Assembly: GCF_003852525.1 (NCBI RefSeq) | Contig: NZ_QAJL01000002.1 | Location: forward strand, 62,001-126,000 | Direction of reading: 5' to 3' | Source: Pedobacter sp. KBW06 | GTDB taxonomy: Bacteria; Bacteroidota; Bacteroidia; Sphingobacteriales; Sphingobacteriaceae | Length of the DNA: 64,000 nucleotides | Part shown: piece after piece, positions 52,336 through 61,314 of the stretch | How the letters are laid out: each line of letters begins with the position of its first letter | How positions within the stretch are numbered: the stretch's first letter is position 1 | Translations under genes and position numbers: made by a program | The notes under the pieces: generated by a model | Told to the model about the DNA's origin: nothing | Database searches by the model: none | What the model saw: only the letters and a program-made list of their open reading frames with translations

Positions 52336-52426
52336 GTTTTGGCGTGATATACAAACCTATATTACGCCAAAACCCTATAAAAAATGTAGTTTTGGCGTGA
52401 TATAAGAAGTTATATTACGCCAAAAC
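52336..52426. repeat. twin hairpins upstream of the AAA/nuclease gene
   Basis: Two near-identical stem-loops: GTTTTGGCGTGATATA (52336-52351) with TATATTACGCCAAAAC (52358-52373), and the same pair at 52389-52404 and 52411-52426; loops of 6 bases; the units repeat with a 53-base period. The second is 42 bases from the ATG at 52468. Candidate operator or transcript element of the next gene. Confidence 0.55.
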
Positions 52427-52467
52427 TCGCAAATTATACTTAAATTTGTTTCAATAGAAACAAGCTT

Positions 52468-53904
52468 ATGGAACCAGTTATAGGAAGAACCGATGAAAAA
52501 GTAATCCTTAAAAAAATAGAAAAATCAGGAGAAGCAGAGTTGGTGGCAGTATATGGTCGCAGACGTGTTGGTAAAACTTACCTGATTAGAAATGGCTTTA
52601 GCCAGGGATTAGCATTCGAATTTTCAGGTATCCATCACGCATCACTTAATCAACAGTTGGAAAGCTTCAGCCTGGCACTAACAAAGGCAAATCAGGGAAT
52701 GCAGCTGGCAACACCAAAAAGCTGGTTAAAAGCCTTTCAAATGCTGATCCAATACCTCAGCCCTATCATAAAAAAAGACAGAGCAATTCTTTTTTTTGAC
52801 GAATTCCCCTGGATCAATACACCCCGATCAGGTTTTTTATCTGCATTTGAAAATTTTTGGAATAGCTGGGCATCAAAAGAAAAAAACCTGGTAGTAGTCA
52901 TCTGTGGCTCTGCAGCTTCATGGATGATCAAAAAGGTAATTAACAATCGGGGAGGTTTGCATAACCGGGTAACCAAGCGAATAAGACTTCTTCCATTTAC
53001 CATTGGAGAAACAGCAGCTTACCTGAAATACCGAAAAATAAAGCTGGACAAACATCAATTACTACAGCTCTACATGGCTATAGGTGGAATTCCCCAATAC
53101 CTAAAAGAAATTGAAGCTGGTGAAAGTACCGCTCAAATTGTAGATCGGCTGTGCTTTACCAAGGACGGCCTTTTACAAGATGAATTTAAAAACCTATATC
53201 ATTCCTTATTTGATAGCGCTGAAAACCACATAGACATTGTGCGGGCCCTCGCAAAAAAAGGAAAAGGTATGACGCGCGCAGAGCTCATTGAAACCTGCAA
53301 ATTGAGCACAGGAGGCTACGCTACACAGCTATTAGAAGAGCTGACCGAATCCGGTTTCATCACCCCTTATCTGCCATTAGGTAAAACTACTAAAGATGTC
53401 TTGTATAAACTCACCGATGAATATTCGCTGTTTTATTTAAAATTTATCGGTAACAGTAAAGCTACCGGTACAGGAACCTGGTTAAAGCTTTACTCAGGAA
53501 ATTCATGGAAAAGCTGGAGCGGTAATGCCTTTGAAAGCATCTGCATGAAACATATAGTGCAGATCAAAAGGGCAATCGGCATTGAAAATGTCTATTCTGA
53601 AGTATCTGTATGGCGACACCAGCCAAAAAATGCAACAGAGCAAGGTGCTCAAATCGATCTGTTAATCGACCGGAATGATTCCTGCATCAATATCTGCGAG
53701 ATGAAGTTTTCAATCCATCCCTTTGAAATAACCAAGGCCTACTCAAAGGAACTGGAAGCTAAGCTGAGTATATTTCAGCAACAAACAAAGACAAAAAAAG
53801 CACTTTTCCTGACATTAATTACAACTTACGGATTGAAAAACAGTTCAAATTATCCCGGATTAATACAAAAAGAAATCACCATGGATGCATTGTTTGATAT
53901 TTAA
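52468..53904 (+). CDS. AAA ATPase with C-terminal PD-(D/E)XK nuclease-like domain
   Basis: 478 residues. N-terminal STAND/archaeal-ATPase-type domain with Walker A GRRRVGKT (about 26-33) and Walker B ILFFDEFPW; a winged-helix part follows (KKGKGMTRAELIETCKLSTGGYATQLLEEL). The C-terminus has GAQIDLLIDRNDSCINICEMKFS, a D-x(n)-E-x-K arrangement typical of PD-(D/E)XK nucleases (DUF234-like). Often encoded by mobile or archaeal-like loci; function unknown to me. Twin hairpins lie directly upstream. Confidence 0.85.
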   Translation: MEPVIGRTDEKVILKKIEKSGEAELVAVYGRRRVGKTYLIRNGFSQGLAFEFSGIHHASLNQQLESFSLALTKANQGMQLATPKSWLKAFQMLIQYLSPIIKKDRAILFFDEFPWINTPRSGFLSAFENFWNSWASKEKNLVVVICGSAASWMIKKVINNRGGLHNRVTKRIRLLPFTIGETAAYLKYRKIKLDKHQLLQLYMAIGGIPQYLKEIEAGESTAQIVDRLCFTKDGLLQDEFKNLYHSLFDSAENHIDIVRALAKKGKGMTRAELIETCKLSTGGYATQLLEELTESGFITPYLPLGKTTKDVLYKLTDEYSLFYLKFIGNSKATGTGTWLKLYSGNSWKSWSGNAFESICMKHIVQIKRAIGIENVYSEVSVWRHQPKNATEQGAQIDLLIDRNDSCINICEMKFSIHPFEITKAYSKELEAKLSIFQQQTKTKKALFLTLITTYGLKNSSNYPGLIQKEITMDALFDI

Positions 53905-53984
53905 TAAATATTTATACAACCAACGCCTTTACTTGTTTTACTAAAAAGTTTAATTAATTTCACCAAATATCAACTTTGCTCCAT

Positions 53985-55268
53985 ATGGACAGAAAGAAGA
54001 AGAAACAGGCGGCGATTAAATCTGCGGCAAATGTAGAACAGGTTCGTAAGGCTTTAAAAGAGCGGTTCATGGACCGCATCAAGAAAATCATCACTTTGAT
54101 TGGGGGCCCGGAGTTGCTGGCCAAATTTCCTCCTATCTTTATAAATCACTTATACGAAGTCCGCTATCCGGTACTGAAAGCAAAAGCTGCACCGGGATCT
54201 GAGATGTCCAAAACACGGATTGTTCAGTTCAACAAACTGATGTATCAACTCATGGAAGGCATAGACCTCGAACTGGACAATGGAAACACCATTCCTTTAA
54301 CCTGGTACCTTTCTGAAGGATTAACACTGATAGACTGTGTGGGTGAGATTGACGTAACTGTTGACCCTGATTTATCAGAGCTTAAAACACATTTCCTGCC
54401 CTACTTACACGACAGCAAAACACATAGGGAAATTCAGGATGGACTGGTTAACCTGGTTACCCATACCTGCAGGCTTTTAGCAGATTACAACGATCAGATT
54501 TACAGCGCTGATCTTTCCATGACGCCATATTTTGCCCGGTTTAATCCGCAGAATGACATCATCATTCATCCTTTCAAACAGGAAAGGCACCAAATCATGC
54601 TAAAAGATAGTTTCCGGAGTGCCATACGCCTGGGCTGGGCTTCTGCGGATCAGGAGATGGAATATTTTAATGTAAAGCCATCTTTGCTGGGATTTAAGAC
54701 CACCGGCCTGGATATCCCCTTACCCTTATACATCACCATTCATGCACTGGACAGGCTTAGGGAAAGGATCAATATCACACCGGGAATCATGCATGAAATC
54801 CTGTTGCTTACTTTTTTACAGGACAAAATCCCACACCGCTGGTCGGGCAATGAGAGCCAGGTCGATTTTTGTATAGCAGACCAGAAAGTGGGGTATTTTG
54901 CAGTGAAACTGCATGGCGACAAGCTCGTGGTCCGTACTTTTCTCTTCTTAACCAACAACGACACATTCGAAGGAGAAAAACTTAGCCGATTGCTGAATAT
55001 CAACAAAATTGATAAGGAATACCTGGCCATTGACACGCTTCCGGCATTCAATTCTTACCATATTGACCAAAATGAAAAACTGAGCAAATTATTCAAAGAT
55101 GCGGGATGTGGTTCTTTACTGGGACTGGGTTATCTGCAGGAATTCACTGCTAACCAGGTCAAGGATAAAGATCCTGAATCCATCCTGCAATATCTTGCTG
55201 ACGCTCCATATTTTAACAGGCAGTTACAAACAGACCACGATGAGCATGATGGCCTGAGTATTGATTAA
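53985..55268 (+). CDS. protein of unknown function
   Basis: 427 residues from the ATG at 53985 (a TTG three codons upstream is less likely). It starts with a Lys-rich MDRKKKKQAAIK segment. No signal peptide or membrane segments; no recognised motif. The sequence has the composition of a soluble globular protein (DCVGEIDVTVDPDL; HALDRLRERINITPG; YFAVKLHGDKLVVRTF). Ends 31 bases before the next gene, in the same direction. Confidence 0.72.
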   Translation: MDRKKKKQAAIKSAANVEQVRKALKERFMDRIKKIITLIGGPELLAKFPPIFINHLYEVRYPVLKAKAAPGSEMSKTRIVQFNKLMYQLMEGIDLELDNGNTIPLTWYLSEGLTLIDCVGEIDVTVDPDLSELKTHFLPYLHDSKTHREIQDGLVNLVTHTCRLLADYNDQIYSADLSMTPYFARFNPQNDIIIHPFKQERHQIMLKDSFRSAIRLGWASADQEMEYFNVKPSLLGFKTTGLDIPLPLYITIHALDRLRERINITPGIMHEILLLTFLQDKIPHRWSGNESQVDFCIADQKVGYFAVKLHGDKLVVRTFLFLTNNDTFEGEKLSRLLNINKIDKEYLAIDTLPAFNSYHIDQNEKLSKLFKDAGCGSLLGLGYLQEFTANQVKDKDPESILQYLADAPYFNRQLQTDHDEHDGLSID

Positions 55269-55299
55269 TAAGCTCACAAATCTTATTTACTTTTACATT

Positions 55300-55770
55300 A
55301 TGAAAAAACACACATCTACAATTATAATTCTGCTATTCTTCTCCCTTTCTTCTTATGCGCAAAAATACATCCTTTCAAATGAGGAGGTGATTTTATCGTT
55401 CACTACGAAAAATAACAAACGGGTAGTCCTCGCAAAAGATAAAGCCAATGCCTATATGATTTACCGTTTTGGAACCGCTCAGAAGATTGAATTTGAATTC
55501 CCTGAAAAAACAAAAGAGAGCTGGTCAAAATTCACCTACTCTTTTTACTTCAGAGGTGGCGGTGCTAAAAATGAAGGAATGGACCTGAATTATATTCATT
55601 TCAATAATAAAGGTTATAAGTATACGGTTTACGATAAAACTCCGGAAACAGGCATCACCATTACCAACCTGAAAACCAATAAGGAGACCGAAATAGAGGG
55701 AAAACCGAAAACAAGAAAAGGTAATCTGCTCGACTTCAGAAACAACGGACTACTGAAAATCACAGAATAA
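55300..55770 (+). CDS. secreted small protein of unknown function
   Basis: 156 residues from the ATG at 55300, which begins the signal peptide MKKHTSTIIILLFFSLSSYAQ. The mature part is beta-rich: YMIYRFGTAQKIEFEFPE, SKFTYSFYFRGGGAKNEG, NYIHFNNKGYKYTVYDK. No family recognised. Possibly co-transcribed with the upstream gene. Confidence 0.68.
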   Translation: MKKHTSTIIILLFFSLSSYAQKYILSNEEVILSFTTKNNKRVVLAKDKANAYMIYRFGTAQKIEFEFPEKTKESWSKFTYSFYFRGGGAKNEGMDLNYIHFNNKGYKYTVYDKTPETGITITNLKTNKETEIEGKPKTRKGNLLDFRNNGLLKITE

Positions 55771-55982
55771 GTGATCACCTTACCTGATATTGCAAATTTA
55801 AAACCAAGAGATCAAGTCAGCTCAGATGGTTTTAGCGAGCTATCAAAACCAATAGCCCAGCAAAATAGGACAAAAAACAGGTCTTTGGCGGGCCGTCAAA
55901 ACGATAGCCCGTCAAAACAAGGGCAAAAACTATATTCCAAATACGGAATAGACAGGTAATCTGATCAGATTCTCCAACTAAA

Positions 55983-56342
55983 TTAGCTTTGTTTTGGAGG
56001 AAAGTCGATTCCTGCCTCCTGAATCAGCTCATAACCATATTTCATAATGGTTTCAATTACAGGAATCGCTTTTAATCCTTTTTCTGTTATGCTATACTCT
56101 ACTTTCGGAGGTACAACAGGATAAACTTTCCGTTCGATCAATCCTTTTTCTTCCAGATCTCTTAATTGCGTCGTCAGCATCTTATCTGTGATATGAGGAA
56201 TGTCTTTTTTCAACTCCCCATACCTGAGAATATTCTTGTGCAAACGCCAGAGAATGGGCATTTTCCATGTCCCCCCGATATGATTTAAAGCAAATTCAAT
56301 GGGGGTATAATATAGTTTTTTATCATGAAAGAATTCTGGCAT
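55983..56342 (-). CDS. HxlR-family regulator
   Basis: 119 residues, winged helix: YYTPIEFALNHIGGTWKMPILWRLHKNILRYGELKKDIPHITDKMLTTQLRDLEEKGLIERKVYPVVPPKVEYSITEKGLKAI. The conserved N-terminal redox Cys of HypR/YodB-type members (C in the CPVE-like position) is replaced by Thr (YYTPIE), so it is probably not a thiol sensor. Divergent from the MFS exporter; a dyad lies between them. Confidence 0.9.
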   Translation of the reverse strand: MPEFFHDKKLYYTPIEFALNHIGGTWKMPILWRLHKNILRYGELKKDIPHITDKMLTTQLRDLEEKGLIERKVYPVVPPKVEYSITEKGLKAIPVIETIMKYGYELIQEAGIDFPPKQS

Positions 56343-56360
56343 ATGATGTTTTTTGGCTTT

Positions 56361-56382
56361 ATACTTTCCTAAAAGTAAGTAT
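56361..56382. promoter_or_regulatory. operator dyad between HxlR and exporter genes
   Basis: ATACTT (56361-56366) and AAGTAT (56377-56382) form a perfect inverted repeat with a 10-base centre, about 20 bases upstream of the HxlR start. Overlapping TACTTT/AAAGTA arms also pair. HxlR-type regulators bind TACT-x-AGTA-type sites, so this is a candidate site controlling both divergent genes. Confidence 0.5.
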
Positions 56383-56461
56383 CATACATAAAGGTGCGTA
56401 CGATAAATCGGGTTCGCTTATTGGGCAAATTTGCACAAAAAACAACAGCTACAAAAATTTT

Positions 56462-57631
56462 ATGAAACGAACACTTTATGTACTTGCCCTTGGCATTTTC
56501 GGCATTGCCACTACCGAATTTGGCATAATCGGAATTTTACCACAACTCTCCTCCGCTTTCCATGTCAGCATTGATAAAGCAGGCTGGCTCTTGAGTGCAT
56601 TTGCATTGATTATTGCCTTATTTGGCCCATTCATGATGATGCTGGTATCCAGTTTTGACCGGAAGAAAACACTGGCCCTGGTGCTGGCTGCCTTTGCAGT
56701 ATCCAATCTGATCTCTGCATTTTCCCCCAACTTTAATGTTTTATTAATTGCCAGGATTTTACCTGCATTTCTCCACCCTGTATTTTGGTCCATAGGTCTG
56801 GCAACAGCTGCTAAGTCAGTACCAGCTGAGCAATCCCCCAAAGCCGTAGGTATTGTATTCGCAGGATTTACCATTGCGAGTGTTTTCGGCATCCCGCTAT
56901 CAGCCTTTATCGCTGATTTTCTGAACTGGCAGGCTTCATTTATATTATCAGCGCTGATAAATGTGATATCTTTTGCAGGATTGTTGTGGCTTTTACCACC
57001 TATTCACCGACCAGAGAAAAATAAGGCTACGGATCAGACTAAGATTTTTAGAAAGAGAATACTATGGATAAATCTGATCCTCGCCTGTTTAATGATTTCT
57101 GCAATGTACTCCACCTATGGCTATATGGCGGTATATTTAACACAAATCACCCATATGAAAGGCGGAGAAATTAGCCTGATGCTGTTACTTTTTGGCATCG
57201 CAGGTGTGGCTGGAAACTGGTTAGCAGGAAAATATTTAAGCAAAAACATAGATACGACAACATTGGTATTTATAGTCCTGCTGGCCATCGTTCACCTGCT
57301 ATTATTTTTCTTCGGATCTCATTTTATTCCGATGGTTTTGATGGTTTTTTTCTGGGGGTTAGTGCATACCGGCGGCTTTTTGATCAGCAATGTAAATGTC
57401 ACATCATCCGCTCCTGAAGCTCCCGAATTTGTAAACAGCATTTTTACTTCCTGTGGAAATTTAGCCGTTACAATAGGATCTACAGTTGGCGGTCTGACCA
57501 TTGCAAAAGCCGGAATTCATCAGGTCCCTTTTACCAGCATCGCCCTGCTAGTACTGTCTTTGGGGATATTGTTAATGAAAAACATAGGAAAAACCGGGAC
57601 TTTTCAGATGAAAGTTAAAACGCAGATATAA
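56462..57631 (+). CDS. MFS transporter, DHA1-type
   Basis: 389 residues from the ATG at 56462 (an upstream in-frame stretch lacks coding features). About 12 hydrophobic segments, first KRTLYVLALGIFGIATTEFGIIGILP, with a FDRKKTLALVLA loop in the DHA1 family position. Probable drug or sugar exporter of the AraJ/YdhP group. Regulated divergently with the HxlR gene. A hairpin follows at 57645-57695. Confidence 0.9.
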   Translation: MKRTLYVLALGIFGIATTEFGIIGILPQLSSAFHVSIDKAGWLLSAFALIIALFGPFMMMLVSSFDRKKTLALVLAAFAVSNLISAFSPNFNVLLIARILPAFLHPVFWSIGLATAAKSVPAEQSPKAVGIVFAGFTIASVFGIPLSAFIADFLNWQASFILSALINVISFAGLLWLLPPIHRPEKNKATDQTKIFRKRILWINLILACLMISAMYSTYGYMAVYLTQITHMKGGEISLMLLLFGIAGVAGNWLAGKYLSKNIDTTTLVFIVLLAIVHLLLFFFGSHFIPMVLMVFFWGLVHTGGFLISNVNVTSSAPEAPEFVNSIFTSCGNLAVTIGSTVGGLTIAKAGIHQVPFTSIALLVLSLGILLMKNIGKTGTFQMKVKTQI

Positions 57632-57644
57632 AAGCGGAAAACCA

Positions 57645-57695
57645 GATGATATGCCTGGGCTTGCAGGAAACTTAAACAAGTTCAGGCAAATCATC
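57645..57695. terminator. bidirectional hairpin between convergent genes
   Basis: GATGATATGCCTG (57645-57657) pairs with CAGGCAAATCATC (57683-57695) with one mismatch; an inner AACTT/AAGTT stem also forms. Lies between the exporter end and the 57719 gene. Confidence 0.5.
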
Positions 57696-57718
57696 TTACA
57701 GCAGCACTATTGTCCAAT

Positions 57719-58627
57719 TTAAATGGATTGAATTTCCTCATTACCGGACAAAAGCAAATACTTTAAAAGCCATAACAATTCATTCTGGAAAACCTGGGCA
57801 TTCTGATTCAGGTAAATCAAATCCGATTCCAGAATCCAAACTGCAAATCCCCCTAAATTATAGCCCTGATCATATATGTCCCTGATAAAAAGATCTATCA
57901 CCTCATTCACCAGAAACGTGGTTTGAATGCAACCATCCGATCTTTCAGTCAGCACATAAACCTGATTGATATACCGTTCTGAGTATCCCAGTGAAGCTAC
58001 CTTCAGCTTAATTCTGAGCGGATCATAACGATTTTCGATAAGAATCTCCTTTATGCAAAAAAAGGAAGGAAAAACCAGTTTGGCTTTATGGACATGGGGA
58101 AGATCAAAATTCATATTAAATGGAGACTTCGACATTAAATTCGACACACTTTCAAGTGGATTAAGCGCTTCAGTAATAATGGGCGGACCATACAAAACTT
58201 CTCCTGAACGCCGAAAATATCTTTTTATTCCATGCTTTAAAAAAATCTCCCTAAACCTGATGTGGGTATAAATTGCAGTTCTGTCGGGCCTGTAATCGAC
58301 CGGATGCAAGACTACGTTTTGAATTAAAACATCAAATCCGGATACCTCATTTCCTTTTTTATTCTGATCAGAAATGTAATCTTCGATCCCTTTCGCTATT
58401 GGTGCAATAACAATTGATGTAGGCTTATCCGCAATGAATGAAACAGTTACATCATCATTATCGGTCGGGATTAAAGTTAGCTCATAATCAATCACAAAGT
58501 TGCCGCCAGTTTGCTTGTACAAACAAAAACGTTCATGGTATTGATCCAGTATAGTGATGACTCTGGAAAAAGTTGATTCGGACCTGAGGACCGTGTATAC
58601 TTTACTCATTAATAAAAAATTTTTCAT
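57719..58627 (-). CDS. protein of unknown function
   Basis: 302 residues from the ATG at 58625-58627, with another plausible start at MSKVYTVL (58607-58609). No signal peptide or membrane segment. Mixed alpha/beta (ELTLIPTDNDDVTVSFIAD; VVLHPVDYRPDRTAIYTHIRF). I do not recognise the family. Divergent from the next gene across 150 bases. Confidence 0.7.
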   Translation of the reverse strand: MKNFLLMSKVYTVLRSESTFSRVITILDQYHERFCLYKQTGGNFVIDYELTLIPTDNDDVTVSFIADKPTSIVIAPIAKGIEDYISDQNKKGNEVSGFDVLIQNVVLHPVDYRPDRTAIYTHIRFREIFLKHGIKRYFRRSGEVLYGPPIITEALNPLESVSNLMSKSPFNMNFDLPHVHKAKLVFPSFFCIKEILIENRYDPLRIKLKVASLGYSERYINQVYVLTERSDGCIQTTFLVNEVIDLFIRDIYDQGYNLGGFAVWILESDLIYLNQNAQVFQNELLWLLKYLLLSGNEEIQSI

Positions 58628-58776
58628 CAAGATAAAGACAATATCCTTATTCTCCCCGACCAGAACTTATTTAATTTCCAATTTAAAAAAATTCTTCCCA
58701 ATGAGTTCTCAATGCGGACAATTCGTCTCATTTTTGCAAAAAAATCATCCTACCTTTAGTGAAATACAACAGTTAA

Positions 58777-59589
58777 ATGATGGAAAGAATTACAGAAAAC
58801 TACGAGCGTTTATACCTCAATTTCATCAAAACATCTAAGTTAATTGTTATTGAAAAACGAATTCGACCTGGTTTTGCAGGGGTATTCAGTTTTTTATTGA
58901 TGTTGATCCTGTTTGGATCCTGTAAACAAAAAAACGATCAGCATCAGTCGAACTCAGAACGTAAAAAAGTGATGTTTAAACAAGCTAAACCTGTGGAAAT
59001 TAAACCGCATTCGATATTAAATTCAACTACAGGCTATGTGGAAGGACGTCGGTTTGTTATGACCTGCAATAGCGAATACCATCTTTTTTTGCTGAACCAC
59101 AAAGGAGACACGCTTTATCAGGACAGTGTATATTCTCCCAATCAAAAGTTTGTTGACTTCAATGGAGACTGTTATAAAGATATTTTAATCGAATACATGA
59201 CAAATGTACCGGGTATAGCTGATGTATTACTTTATGACAAAGCTCAAAATACGTACAAAAAAGTAAGTGATTTACAGGCTTTCCCTGCAGCAGAACGAAT
59301 TGGAAATTCCGGTTACTATTACTCTTATCACCGCAGTGGTTGTGCAGATAAGAATTGGGATAGCGACTTATTTTATATAAAAAACTATAAAACAGTAAAA
59401 ATTGGAAATATTAGCGGGAATGAATGCGGCGACACCGATGTAAAAGACGGAATCTACATCAGTAAAATACGGGGAGAAAAGCAAACTCAGTTTGCTAAAT
59501 TACCGATAAATACCATCAGGCAATACAAAGACTATAAATGGGGATTTATAAAGCAATACTGGCATAAAAACTACAAAAGGTTTTTATAA
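58777..59589 (+). CDS. lipoprotein of unknown function
   Basis: 270 residues. Long N-terminus, then FAGVFSFLLMLILFGSC (lipobox SC, about residue 49) and KQKN. The mature part is beta-rich with a D-F-N-G-D-C-Y-K-D-I segment like an integrin/VCBS-type calcium repeat. Start at the first of two adjacent ATGs (58777). No relation to neighbours is obvious. Confidence 0.7.
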   Translation: MMERITENYERLYLNFIKTSKLIVIEKRIRPGFAGVFSFLLMLILFGSCKQKNDQHQSNSERKKVMFKQAKPVEIKPHSILNSTTGYVEGRRFVMTCNSEYHLFLLNHKGDTLYQDSVYSPNQKFVDFNGDCYKDILIEYMTNVPGIADVLLYDKAQNTYKKVSDLQAFPAAERIGNSGYYYSYHRSGCADKNWDSDLFYIKNYKTVKIGNISGNECGDTDVKDGIYISKIRGEKQTQFAKLPINTIRQYKDYKWGFIKQYWHKNYKRFL

Positions 59590-59609
59590 TTTCTTTGAAA
59601 TTGTTTCGC

Positions 59610-59673
59610 AAGAAGCCTGCCAGAGACAAAGACAGGATCACTTGCAGAACTACCAGATACCGACAGGCTTCTT
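59610..59673 (+). repeat. inverted repeat after the lipoprotein gene
   Basis: AAGAAGCCTG (59610-59619) and CAGGCTTCTT (59664-59673) form a perfect 10-bp stem with a 44-base loop, 21 bases past the stop. No T-run, so a terminator is uncertain. Confidence 0.4.
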
Positions 59674-59821
59674 ACACGCTATTCACTCGGTACCAACTCG
59701 GTCAGAAGCGCTTTATTATCGTGTAAATATCTTATATATTTCCAATAAAAACCAAATAATTCCAATATTAACCGTTTATCTATACTTATATTGTTTTTAA
59801 ATTAATTTTAAAACAATTGCG

Positions 59822-61249
59822 ATGGCCTCAATTAAAAATGGAATATTGGGTGGTTTTACTGGAAAAATAGGTAATGTTGTTGGCTACAGCAGCTATGGCG
59901 TGGACAGGATGAGATCCATATCGGACCGTACCGCGCTTGCTACAGCAGCAGAACTCAGGAACAGAAAACAGTTTAAACTGGTGCAAGACACCCTAAACTG
60001 TATTAAAGAATTGGTAAAAATCGGATTCAAGAACTACTGGACCAAGACAGGAGGCATCAGAGGCGCGGTTTCCTATAATAAAACCAGGGCCCTTGAGTTA
60101 GATGGAGACGATTGCACAATCGATCCTGAACGCTTCAGGTTTAGCGGCGGTGTACTTCCAGGATTACTTCACGCAGGGTTCGAGCTGGAACGCGAAGACC
60201 TGTTAAGGTTCAGCTCGAACCCTGAGCTGGTATACGGCGCTTCTCCAAAAGATCAGGTCATGCTGCTGGCCATTGACCTGGAAGGAAAAAAAGCATCCTG
60301 CGAATCTCTGGGCAATTTCATGGGTTCAGGTACAGATGTTTTAAGGTTTTCCAACGATTTAAAGGGTAAAACTCTGGACATCTATATTGCTGTTGTGGCT
60401 AAAGACAGGTCAAAACAATCCGACAGCCAGTATTTAGGCAGGGTCAATATTCCTGATCCGGATCATGATAAAATGCACAAAGAAGAGACCCATATCTTTC
60501 AGCAAATGGTAGAAACACTGACTTCTGAACAACAACAAGCCCCTACAGATTCCGCACAGGAGTACAAAGCACTGCATACCAACGCAATGAATGAGCAAGC
60601 ATACAAACTGATTCCGAAAACAACAGATCCCGATGCCGTATCCGATATGTTTCCCAAATCAAATCACACCTACGTTATGAAAAATCACCTGCTAACCATC
60701 TGCTTTTTATTCCTGAGCAGTATTGCTTTCGCACAAAATCAACAGCCAAAAAATAGTATTGATGCCGATAAGTTATCAGCATCGCAATTGGCCCATATGG
60801 ACCGTATTGCTCCTAAAAACGGCTGGGTCCTGGTTAAATATAAAGGTGAAAATTACATCAGGAATTTTTCCAATAAAGACTACGTTTTATCATTGTCTGT
60901 AAAATGTTCAAAATCAACTCAGAAACCCGGTTACTTAATTGAATATTCCAGCAATTATGGTGATAAGGAAATGGGCGGAATAGATTTTTTAAGTTCGTCA
61001 AAAATGGATTTTGCAAAGGTGAGGTTTCATCTGGACGGTAAGAATTTCGAAAATCCGTTTTCCAGAGCTAAGAACAACAACTTTAGTCTTTTTTATCAGG
61101 CATTAAAAACGGCTAAAATACTTAAGATTGAAACCTTCAACAATGAGTTTAATCCAAACACAGGTAAAGAAGAATTAAAATTAAACCGTGCAATTGATTT
61201 CAAACTGGAAAATGCAGCACTTTTAGAACTGCCTGTGAATTGTAAATAA
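59822..61249 (+). CDS. DUF6266-like protein fused in frame to a secreted protein
   Basis: 475 residues in one frame. Residues 1-215 resemble DUF6266 (MASIKNGILGGFTGKIGNVVGYSSYGVDRMRSISDRT). A hydrophilic linker (about 216-285) follows. At residue 286 (nt 60677) begins a complete signal peptide, MKNHLLTICFLFLSSIAFAQ, and then a 170-residue beta-rich domain. A signal peptide in the middle of a protein is unusual. Either the two parts are separately translated, or a lost stop codon fused them. No stop separates them here. Confidence 0.7.
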   Translation: MASIKNGILGGFTGKIGNVVGYSSYGVDRMRSISDRTALATAAELRNRKQFKLVQDTLNCIKELVKIGFKNYWTKTGGIRGAVSYNKTRALELDGDDCTIDPERFRFSGGVLPGLLHAGFELEREDLLRFSSNPELVYGASPKDQVMLLAIDLEGKKASCESLGNFMGSGTDVLRFSNDLKGKTLDIYIAVVAKDRSKQSDSQYLGRVNIPDPDHDKMHKEETHIFQQMVETLTSEQQQAPTDSAQEYKALHTNAMNEQAYKLIPKTTDPDAVSDMFPKSNHTYVMKNHLLTICFLFLSSIAFAQNQQPKNSIDADKLSASQLAHMDRIAPKNGWVLVKYKGENYIRNFSNKDYVLSLSVKCSKSTQKPGYLIEYSSNYGDKEMGGIDFLSSSKMDFAKVRFHLDGKNFENPFSRAKNNNFSLFYQALKTAKILKIETFNNEFNPNTGKEELKLNRAIDFKLENAALLELPVNCK

Positions 61250-61259
61250 AGATAAAAAA

Positions 61260-61302
61260 GCGATGTCGTCAATTGAAGATGATCAACAACTGACGACATC
61301 AC
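61260..61302. terminator. bidirectional terminator between convergent genes
   Basis: GCGATGTCGTCAATTG (61260-61275) pairs with CAACTGACGACATCAC (61287-61302) with two mismatches, 11-base loop; TTTT follows on the plus strand and a run of A precedes it, giving T on the minus strand. Confidence 0.75.
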
Positions 61303-61314
61303 TTTTAACAGCAC

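Noticed and set aside
55771..55959. 62-codon plus-strand frame starting GTG after the 55300 gene
   Set aside because: Low-complexity sequence with a repeated CCGTCAAAAC-type unit and no start context; treated as intergenic DNA.
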